A DNA stretch of 14,508 bases from JBBRHF01 sp038223055 (GTDB lineage: Bacteria; Actinomycetota; Actinomycetes; JACCUZ01): the NCBI GenBank assembly GCA_038223055.1, contig JBBRHF010000109.1, positions 1 through 14,508 on the forward strand, in the 5' to 3' direction. The position numbers were made by a program, and so were the translations under genes. The notes beneath the pieces were generated by a model. It was not told the DNA's origin, ran no database searches, and worked only from the letters and a program-made list of their open reading frames with translations. The stretch's first letter is position 1. Each line of letters opens with the position of its first letter. Positions 1 through 5,552 of this stretch are shown in pieces.

Positions 1-7
1 CCTTATC

Positions 8-112
8 CTAAATTTTTTCATTTACTTTAGCTTCTCTTTGAGCGCCTTCTAATGGGGGATCATTTTCTTTAACATGACCACCGACAAGTCCATATTTTCC
101 GGGGTTAATATC
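8..112 (-). pseudogene. AT-rich fragment with degenerate Nudix box
   Basis: Read on the minus strand, this stretch gives one open frame containing PGKYGLVGGHVKEND followed by AQREAK, and it ends at a TAG at 10-8. The spacing fits the Nudix box (G-x5-E-x7-R-E-U-x-E-E): Gly, an Asp in place of the first Glu, then Arg-Glu. The usual following Glu-Glu pair reads Val-Asn, so the metal site looks incomplete, or this end of the read has errors. Base composition is very unlike the rest of the window (many A/T runs), so the source is probably a low-GC organism. It is too short to name a substrate. The match is by motif reading only. Confidence 0.4.
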
Positions 113-341
113 ACTGCGGCCGTACGGCGAGGGCGCCGGCGAGCGGCGAGACGGTGATCGTGGCCTGCGGGATCTTCGGCACGGCCACGGCGGCCTTGGC
201 CGGCACCTGGGCCGACGGCGTGCTGCCGGAGGCCTGGCAGCCGGTCAGCAGCGCCAGAGCGGCGAGCGCAACGGCGGCGGTGGCGGACGTGGCGCGACGG
301 CGCCCGACCCGGCGTAGGGCTGTGTGATCCCCGGATGACAT
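111..341 (-). pseudogene. L,D-transpeptidase-like lipoprotein, 3'-truncated
   Basis: This is the N-terminus of an exported lipoprotein. It has an arginine-rich n-region, the hydrophobic stretch AAVALAALALLTGC with a lipobox whose Cys would be lipidated, and a Ser/Pro/Ala linker. It then reads ITVSPLAGALAVRP, which resembles the start of the Ig-like domain of actinobacterial L,D-transpeptidases that make 3-3 peptidoglycan crosslinks. The catalytic YkuD domain is absent because the frame meets a TGA (113-111) exactly where GC-rich sequence changes to AT-rich. I prefer the ATG at 341; an in-frame GTG at 353 is possible, but a purine-rich GGGGA abuts it directly, too close for a ribosome site. 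From memory, genes of this kind often follow ctaF in actinobacteria, which agrees with the position. The family call is moderate; the truncation is clear. Confidence 0.55.
113..117. other. Abrupt composition joint
   Basis: Sequence to the left is AT-rich with homopolymer runs, while sequence to the right is typical of the rest of the window. The lipoprotein frame breaks precisely here. I see no inverted repeat, target duplication or transposase on either side, so an assembly or library chimera at a contig end is more likely than an insertion. Confidence 0.6.
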
Positions 342-353
342 CCTGACCTGCAC

Positions 354-513
354 TCCCCTGTCTGGGTTAGAGCTGCTACCTGTGCTCTAGCTGCGCACCA
401 CAACGAGGCGCACGTCGGTGACGACGGTGATCCCAGTGTGACGGGTCGACGCGGGATCGGCCACCCGACGCGACGTGACGCTGGTAACAGATCGCTCCGG
501 TCCGGGCCGGCGA
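354..513. other. Gap between ctaF and the lipoprotein gene
   Basis: This noncoding interval holds one small dyad, TAGAGC (368-373) and GCTCTA (384-389), with a 10-base loop, upstream of the lipoprotein start. It has no T-tract, so it is not a convincing terminator. I see no clear TANNNT box at leaderless distance from the lipoprotein start. Confidence 0.3.
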
Positions 514-909
514 TCAGTGCGCGAGGTCGCCGCGGTAGTACTCGAAAACCAGGCCGATCACGGAGAAGGCGGCGCCGATCGCCCCGATCAGGAACAGCCA
601 CCAGCCGATGACCACCCCCACAAAGGTGATGGCGGCAAACAAGGCAAGCGGCAGCGGCCACCAGCTGTGCGGGCTGAAGAAGCCCAGCTCACCGGCACCC
701 TCGACGATCTCCGCGTCGATCCGGTCCTCCGGCCGCGTGTCCACCCGCCGGCCGGTGAACAGCAGGTAGTAGCCGACGAGAAAAGCCAGGCCCGCGGTGA
801 AGGCCAGCGCCACCGTGCCGACCACCTCCTCGGACAGGATCCAGTAGATCAGCGCGATCACGCCGAACACGAACGTGCCGCACGCGAACAGCAGACCCTC
901 GACCTTCAC
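514..909 (-). CDS. ctaF: Cytochrome c oxidase subunit IV, actinobacterial type
   Basis: Small membrane subunit of the actinobacterial aa3 oxidase (131 aa). Four hydrophobic segments are visible at about residues 5-24, 30-52, 83-104 and 105-124. A charged loop (RPEDRIDAEI) precedes the family-typical FFSPHSWWPL, and EYYRG lies near the C-terminus. Its role is structural within the oxidase in the cytoplasmic membrane; it carries no redox centre. The start is the GTG at 909-907, which overlaps the ctaD TGA (908-906) as GTGA, so translation is probably coupled. The frame stays open upstream, but that part is only a shadow of the ctaD 3' end. It is the last gene of ctaC-ctaD-ctaF. Confidence 0.9.
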   Translation of the reverse strand: MKVEGLLFACGTFVFGVIALIYWILSEEVVGTVALAFTAGLAFLVGYYLLFTGRRVDTRPEDRIDAEIVEGAGELGFFSPHSWWPLPLALFAAITFVGVVIGWWLFLIGAIGAAFSVIGLVFEYYRGDLAH

Positions 910-2630
910 TTGCTGCCCTCCAGGTCCGGCTCGCCATAGACCTGATCGAGCAGGTTCTTGTTCTGCGTCGGAGTGTCGGCGGCCGCCACGTGCGGGTAGT
1001 GCAGGTCGAAGGCCGGGCTTTCCGAGCGGATCCGCGGCAGCTCGAGGAAGTTGTGCCGCGGCGGCGGGCAGGAGGTCGCCCACTCCAGCGAGCGGCCGTA
1101 GCCCCACGGGTCGTCGGTCGTGACCTTGGGTCCCCGGGAGCTCTTGATGACGTTGTAGATCCAGGGCAGCGTCGACGCGCCGAGCAGGAACGAGCCGATC
1201 GTCGAGATGGTGTTCAGGGTGGTGAAACCGTCACTGGGCAGGTAGTCCACGATCCGGCGCGGCATGCCCTCGACGCCCAGCCAGTGCTGGATCAGGAACG
1301 TGGTGTGGAAGCCGACGAACAAGGTCCAGAAGTGGATTTTGCCGAGGCGCTCGTCGAGCATCCGGCCGGTGAACTTGGGCCACCAGAAGTAGAACCCGGC
1401 GTTCATCGCGAACACGACGGTGCCAAAGACGACGTAGTGGAAGTGGGCCACCACAAAGTAGGTGTCGCTCACCTGCCAGTCCAGCGGCGGGGAGGCCAGG
1501 ATCATGCCGGTGAGGCCGCCGAAGAGGAAGGTCACGAGGAACCCGAGGGAAAACAGCATCGGGGTCTCGAAGGTCAGCGATCCGCGCCACATCGTGCCGA
1601 TCCAGTTGAAGAACTTCACCCCGGTCGGCACGGCGATGAGGAACGTCATGAAGCTGAAGAACGGCAGCAGCACCGCGCCGGTCGGGAACATGTGGTGCGC
1701 CCAGACCGTGACCGACAGGCCGGCGATGGCGATGGTGGCGAACACCAGGCCGCTGTAGCCGAAGATGGGCTTGCGGCTGAAGACCGGCAGGATCTCGGAC
1801 ACGATGCCGAAGAACGGCAGCGCGATGATGTAGACCTCGGGATGGCCGAAGAACCAGAACAGGTGCTGCCAGAGGATCGGGCCGCCGTTGGCCGGGTCGA
1901 ACACGTGCGAGCCGAAGCGCCGGTCGGCCTCCAGCACCAGCAGTGCGGCGGCGAGCACCGGGAAGGCCATCAGGACCAGCACGCTGGTCAGCAGGATGTT
2001 CCAGGTGAAGATCGGCATCCGGAACATCGTCATGCCGGGCGCCCGCATGCAGATGATCGTTGTGATGAAGTTGACCGCCCCGAGGATGGTGCCGAACCCA
2101 CCCAGCGCCAGTCCCATGATCCACAGGTCCGAGCCGAGGCCTGGCGAGAACAGCTCGGTGGACAGCGGGACGTAGGCGAACCAGCCGAACGAGGCGGCGC
2201 CGCCGGGGGTGAAGAATCCGGCGAAGGCAGTCAGCCCGCCGAAGAGGAACAGCCAGTAGCTGAGCATGTTCAACCGGGGGAACGCGACGTCAGGGGAGCC
2301 GATCTGCAGCGGCATGATCACGTTGGCGAACCCGACGAACAGCGGTGTCGCGAACAGCAGCAGCATGATCGTGCCGTGCATGGTGAACAGCTGGTTGTAT
2401 TGCTCGGCGCTGAGGAACTGGTTGTTGGGCCGGGCCAGCTCGGCCCGCATCAGCATGGCCATCAGGCCGCCGACGAGGAAAAAGGCGAACGAGGTCATCA
2501 GGTAGAGCTGCCCGATCACCTTGTGGTCGGTGCTGGTGATCCAGCGCACCACGAGGTTGCCCTTGCGGCGCACCCGCACGGGTGGCGGGGCCGACGGAAC
2601 CGACTGCCGCGGATCGGCGGTGAGTGTCAC
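906..2630 (-). CDS. ctaD: Cytochrome c oxidase subunit I (aa3 type)
   Basis: Catalytic haem-copper subunit (574 aa) that reduces O2 to water and pumps protons across the membrane. Ligands are visible: His85 in TMHGT for haem a; His263 in GHPEVY with the cross-linked Tyr267; the His312-His313 pair in WAHHMF for CuB; and His396/His398 in AHFHYVVFG for haems a3 and a. D-channel entry residues Asp114 and Asn121 (PDVAFPRLN), Glu265 and the K-channel Lys339 (PTGVKF) are all present, so the enzyme looks fully functional. About twelve hydrophobic segments fit the family. The start is the GTG at 2630-2628, overlapping the ctaC TGA (2629-2627) as GTGA. The actinobacterial C-terminal tail (LEWATSCPPPRHNF then acidic/polar residues) is intact. 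Confidence 0.97.
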   Translation of the reverse strand: MTLTADPRQSVPSAPPPVRVRRKGNLVVRWITSTDHKVIGQLYLMTSFAFFLVGGLMAMLMRAELARPNNQFLSAEQYNQLFTMHGTIMLLLFATPLFVGFANVIMPLQIGSPDVAFPRLNMLSYWLFLFGGLTAFAGFFTPGGAASFGWFAYVPLSTELFSPGLGSDLWIMGLALGGFGTILGAVNFITTIICMRAPGMTMFRMPIFTWNILLTSVLVLMAFPVLAAALLVLEADRRFGSHVFDPANGGPILWQHLFWFFGHPEVYIIALPFFGIVSEILPVFSRKPIFGYSGLVFATIAIAGLSVTVWAHHMFPTGAVLLPFFSFMTFLIAVPTGVKFFNWIGTMWRGSLTFETPMLFSLGFLVTFLFGGLTGMILASPPLDWQVSDTYFVVAHFHYVVFGTVVFAMNAGFYFWWPKFTGRMLDERLGKIHFWTLFVGFHTTFLIQHWLGVEGMPRRIVDYLPSDGFTTLNTISTIGSFLLGASTLPWIYNVIKSSRGPKVTTDDPWGYGRSLEWATSCPPPRHNFLELPRIRSESPAFDLHYPHVAAADTPTQNKNLLDQVYGEPDLEGSK

Positions 2631-3466
2631 TGGGCGCCCTCTGCCTTCAGGTCGGCGACGTAGCTGGCGTAGTCGGCCGGCGGGACCACCTTGACGTTGA
2701 ACAGCATCCGCGCGTGGTCCTGCCCGCACAGCTCGGCGCACCTGCCAATGTAGGTGCCGAGCTTCTTCGGGGTGACCTGGAAGGTGTTCTGCTGGCCGGG
2801 GATCACGTCGCGCTTGAACAGGAAGGCCGGCACCCAGAACGAGTGGATGACGTCGTCGGAGACCAAGGTGAACTTCACGCTCTCACCCAGCGGCAGCATC
2901 AGGGTCGGCGGCTTGCCCGGCGTGCCGGTGCGAGTGGTCGTGTCGTCGCCGTCGCTGGCGTAGGTGAACTGCCACGACCACTGGATGCCGGTGACGGTGA
3001 TCGCGTGGTCGGGGTTTGCCGACACCCGCAGGATGCGGTCCTCGTCGCGGGCGGTGAAGAAGAAGAAGACCCCGATCATGATAAGCGGGACGAGGGTGTA
3101 GAAGACCTCGATGGGCACGTTGTAGCGGATCTGCGGGGGCAGGCCGGTGTCGCCCGGCTTCCGGCGGTGAAACACCACGGTCCACAGGATCAGGCCCCAC
3201 ACCACGGCGCCCACGCTGAGGGCGGCGATCCAGGACCCCTGCCACAGCGAGAGGATGCGCGGCGCCTGGTCGGTGACCCCGCGCTCGGGCATCGCGAACG
3301 TCGGCAGGTCCTCCGACGAGCAGCCGGTGAGGGTCAGCAGCAGCAGAGCGCCCAGGACGCCGAGAGACCGGGCGCGCCCGGCTGGCTGACCCGTCCGCGG
3401 AACGGGTCGGAACCGGCGCGCGCGAGGGTTGCCTGTCGGCGCACTAACGCTGCTCGACGGTGCCAA
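2627..3466 (-). CDS. ctaC: Cytochrome c oxidase subunit II (CuA subunit)
   Basis: Electron-entry subunit (279 aa) that takes electrons from cytochrome c and passes them through CuA to haem a. The N-terminus is a lipoprotein signal with lipobox LTGC (Cys49). Two membrane helices follow at about 78-99 and 117-138, then an outer cupredoxin domain with His208 (DVIHSFW) and CAELCGQDHARM supplying Cys243, Glu245, Cys247, His251 and Met254: the complete CuA set. The frame starts at a TTG (3466-3464) preceded by a good ribosome site, GGGAGG about six bases upstream, which decides the rare start codon. It is the first gene of ctaC-ctaD-ctaF and overlaps ctaD by four bases. aat lies 112 bases upstream on the same strand. 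Confidence 0.95.
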   Translation of the reverse strand: MAPSSSVSAPTGNPRARRFRPVPRTGQPAGRARSLGVLGALLLLTLTGCSSEDLPTFAMPERGVTDQAPRILSLWQGSWIAALSVGAVVWGLILWTVVFHRRKPGDTGLPPQIRYNVPIEVFYTLVPLIMIGVFFFFTARDEDRILRVSANPDHAITVTGIQWSWQFTYASDGDDTTTRTGTPGKPPTLMLPLGESVKFTLVSDDVIHSFWVPAFLFKRDVIPGQQNTFQVTPKKLGTYIGRCAELCGQDHARMLFNVKVVPPADYASYVADLKAEGAQ

Positions 3467-3528
3467 CGGAGCCCTCCCGGATGTCGTTCTTCGGGCTCAC
3501 CCCGGGGGGGACCCTCTCGCGTGCGGAA

Positions 3529-3534
3529 ACCCTA
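3529..3534 (-). promoter_or_regulatory. Possible -10 box for the cta operon
   Basis: TAGGGT on the minus strand lies about 60 bases before the ctaC TTG. It fits the actinobacterial TANNNT -10 pattern, but no good -35 is seen 16-18 bases upstream, so this is weak. The aat-ctaC gap also holds the C/G run around 3500-3511, without a clear terminator. Confidence 0.25.
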
Positions 3535-3578
3535 CTCCAGCGCCTCCGCGGAATGGTGCCGAGGTAGGTCGCGAGGGC

Positions 3579-4259
3579 CTACCGTGGCGGCCACGCTGGC
3601 AGCGGCTGGGGCAGCACCTGTTCGAGCCGGGCCAGGTAGGTCTCCCGGGGCACCGCGACGGCCCCGAGGCTGGCTAGGTGAGGGGTGAGCCACTGGACGT
3701 CGAGCAGCCGGTTCGGATTGGCGTCGGCCGAGAGCACGCCCACCAGTGCTACCAGTGCCACCTTGGATGCGTCGGCGTCCCGGTGGAACATCGACTCACC
3801 GGCGAACAGGCCGCCGACGCCCACGCCGTACAAGCCCCCCACGAGTTGGTCGTCACGCCACACCTCGACGCTGTGCGCCCAGCCCATCTCGTGCAGGCGA
3901 GCGTATGCCGCGGCGATGGCCGGCCGGATCCAGCCCCCGGGCCGGCGCGGGTCCGCGCAGCCCTGGACGACCTCGCTGAAGGCCGTGTCGTAGCGGACCT
4001 GCGCGCGGCGTACAGCGACCCGCAGTGACCGGCTGACCCGTAGCCGCTCGATCGGCAGGATCCCGCGCGGGTCCGGAGACCACCAGCCCACCGCACCGCG
4101 GCGCCTCAGCCCGGGATGCGGCATCGGGAATGCGCCGCGGCGGTAGGCCTCGAGCAGCGTGCCCGGCTCGAGGTCCGCTCCAGCGCCCAGGAAGTCCTCG
4201 CCGGGAGGCATGCCGGCGGGCCAGAACCCGTAGTCGGACGGAGCCGGCTCCAGGGGCAT
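3579..4259 (-). CDS. aat: Leucyl/phenylalanyl-tRNA-protein transferase
   Basis: Cytoplasmic N-end-rule enzyme (226 aa) that moves Leu or Phe from aminoacyl-tRNA onto proteins with N-terminal Arg or Lys, marking them for ClpS/ClpAP-type degradation. Recognisable family blocks in order: LEAYRRGAFPM (about 36-46), WWSPDPRGILP (59-69), GWAHSVEVW (126-134), LVGGLYGVGVGGLFAGESMF (139-158) and DVQWLTPHLASLGA (187-200). Length fits the family. The ATG at 4259 begins 10 bases after the adoK TGA, so the gene is probably co-transcribed with adoK; the ribosome site is poor (GGCAGCG). FPMPHPG stands where many proteobacterial homologues have FPW. Confidence 0.93.
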   Translation of the reverse strand: MPLEPAPSDYGFWPAGMPPGEDFLGAGADLEPGTLLEAYRRGAFPMPHPGLRRRGAVGWWSPDPRGILPIERLRVSRSLRVAVRRAQVRYDTAFSEVVQGCADPRRPGGWIRPAIAAAYARLHEMGWAHSVEVWRDDQLVGGLYGVGVGGLFAGESMFHRDADASKVALVALVGVLSADANPNRLLDVQWLTPHLASLGAVAVPRETYLARLEQVLPQPLPAWPPR

Positions 4260-4269
4260 CGCTGCCGGG

Positions 4270-5256
4270 TCAGGGCCGATGGCAGTGCAGGTGCGGAGCC
4301 ACGTCCTCGGCCGCGCCGGCGCCGTAACTCTGCGCGAGGCGGTCGAGGAAACTCGCCTGGCTCAGGTCGTATTCCTGGGTGCCGACGGTCTCGATGACGT
4401 GCGTCGCGAGCAGCGAGCCGACCTGGGCGCAGCGCTCCAGCGGCAGACCCCAGGCCACCCCGGCGAGAAACCCGGCTCGGAATGCGTCGCCGACCCCGGT
4501 CGGGTCGGGCTTGGCCCGCTCGGGTGCGCACGCGACGTGCACGGTCGGCTCGCCGAGCCGATCGATGACGGCCCCCTTGGCGCCGTGGGTGGTGACCCGG
4601 ATCTTCACTCGCTCGAGGATCTGCTGCTCGGACCAGCCGGTCTTCGCCTCGATGAGCGCCGCTTCGTACTGGTTGGTGAACAGGTAGGTCGCGCCGTCGA
4701 CGAGGCGGCGGATCTCGGCGGACTCCATCCGGGCCAGTTGCTGGGACGGGTCGGCCGCGAACGCGATGCCGCGGCTGCGGCACTCGTCGGTGTGGCGCAA
4801 CATGGCTGCGGGGTCGTTGGCACCGATCAGCACGAGGTCGATGCCACCGATCCGGTCGGCGACCGGCTTCAGCTCGATCTCGCGCGCGTCAGTCATCGCC
4901 CCGGGGTAGAAGGACGCGATCTGGTTGTGGTCGGCGTCGGTGGTGCACAGGAACCGCGAGGTGTGCCGCAGGGCGGACACGTGCACGGAGGCCGTGTCGA
5001 CGCCGTGGCGATCCAGCCACGAGCGGTAGTCCTCGAAATCCCGCCCGACCGCACCCACGAGGACCGGGCGCAGACCGAGCACCGCCATGCCGAAGCAGAT
5101 GTTGGCGGCCACCCCGCCGCGACGGATGTCGAGGTCCTCGACGAGGAAGGACAACGAGACGTTGTGCAACTGGTCGGCCATCAGCGAGTCGCTGAACCGC
5201 CCCGGAAAGGTCATCAGGTGGTCGGTCGCGATGGATCCCGTCACAGCGATGCGCAC
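4270..5256 (-). CDS. adoK: Adenosine kinase, PfkB family (Rv2202c type)
   Basis: Purine-salvage kinase that phosphorylates adenosine to AMP with ATP (328 aa). It begins RIAVTGSIATDHLM and contains the family's RGGVAANICFG substrate motif (46-56), ASFYPGAM (114-121), FAADPSQQLAR (166-176), YLFTNQYE (191-198) and the PfkB signature DPTGVGDAFRAGF (251-263), with Asp257 as catalytic base and GVG as the anion hole. The sequence matches my memory of the mycobacterial AdoK/CbhK protein much better than ribokinase or fructokinase. The GTG at 5256 is chosen because family similarity starts there and a TACTGT box sits six bases upstream, indicating a leaderless transcript. aat follows closely on the same strand. 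Confidence 0.9.
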   Translation of the reverse strand: MRIAVTGSIATDHLMTFPGRFSDSLMADQLHNVSLSFLVEDLDIRRGGVAANICFGMAVLGLRPVLVGAVGRDFEDYRSWLDRHGVDTASVHVSALRHTSRFLCTTDADHNQIASFYPGAMTDAREIELKPVADRIGGIDLVLIGANDPAAMLRHTDECRSRGIAFAADPSQQLARMESAEIRRLVDGATYLFTNQYEAALIEAKTGWSEQQILERVKIRVTTHGAKGAVIDRLGEPTVHVACAPERAKPDPTGVGDAFRAGFLAGVAWGLPLERCAQVGSLLATHVIETVGTQEYDLSQASFLDRLAQSYGAGAAEDVAPHLHCHRP

Positions 5257-5262
5257 CCGGCA

Positions 5263-5268
5263 ACAGTA
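5263..5268 (-). promoter_or_regulatory. Leaderless -10 box for adoK
   Basis: On the minus strand the sequence reads TACTGT-TGCCGG-GTG: a TANNNT box followed by exactly six bases and then the start codon. A transcript would begin at or next to the GTG. There is no Shine-Dalgarno sequence, and no convincing -35 hexamer is seen. Confidence 0.5.
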
Positions 5269-5307
5269 CCGACCGGTAGGTGAACCGATCACCGCCGCGC
5301 CACCGAT

Positions 5308-5313
5308 ACCCTC
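5308..5313 (+). promoter_or_regulatory. Leaderless -10 box for the divergent small frame
   Basis: TACCCT is followed by six bases (CGCGAT) and then ATG at 5319, the same geometry as the adoK promoter on the other strand. The two -10 boxes face away from each other about 40 bases apart, so they could share a regulatory site. Confidence 0.4.
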
Positions 5314-5318
5314 GCGAT

Positions 5319-5552
5319 ATGACCCAGCAGCCCGAGACCCCGCCACCCACCGGACGTACTCCGGGGGCAGCGCCACTCGCGGCGGGACCCTTCGCCGACC
5401 TGATCGCCGACTGCGCCCACGTCTCCCGGCGGCTCGCGGCGCTGAGGGACAACCGGCCGCGAGCGGTCAGCGACGCGGAACCCGCACCGTCGCCGACGGC
5501 ACAGCGGTCACCGATCCCCGCACAAGCGGGCGCACCCGTTGGGTCCGGTTGA
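5319..5552 (+). CDS. Small hypothetical protein, divergent from adoK
   Basis: A 77-aa frame with no family I recognise. It starts with a Pro/Thr-rich tail, has a short helix-like stretch around ADLIADCAHVSRRLAALRDN, then becomes Ala/Pro-rich. Third codon positions are strongly G/C over roughly the first 50 codons, and the ATG has a leaderless-type -10 box, both favouring a real gene. Against it, the last 86 bases overlap the 3' end of the convergent GH88 gene and the C-terminal half is low complexity. From memory, M. tuberculosis has a plus-strand membrane-protein gene (Rv2203) at the equivalent place, so this could be a remnant or an unrelated replacement; no membrane segment is visible here. 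Confidence 0.35.
   Translation: MTQQPETPPPTGRTPGAAPLAAGPFADLIADCAHVSRRLAALRDNRPRAVSDAEPAPSPTAQRSPIPAQAGAPVGSG

Noticed and set aside
368..389. TAGAGC/GCTCTA dyad as a ctaF terminator
   Set aside because: Six-base stem, ten-base loop and no T-tract, about 125 bases past the ctaF stop; too weak.
990..2663. Long plus-strand open frame (557 codons) opposite ctaD
   Set aside because: It is antisense to a fully motif-complete ctaD. The translation is Arg/Glu/Gln/His-rich with no domain, as expected for a shadow in high-GC DNA.
2624..3688. Plus-strand open frame (354 codons) opposite ctaC
   Set aside because: It mirrors ctaC with its CuA site and has no family features of its own.
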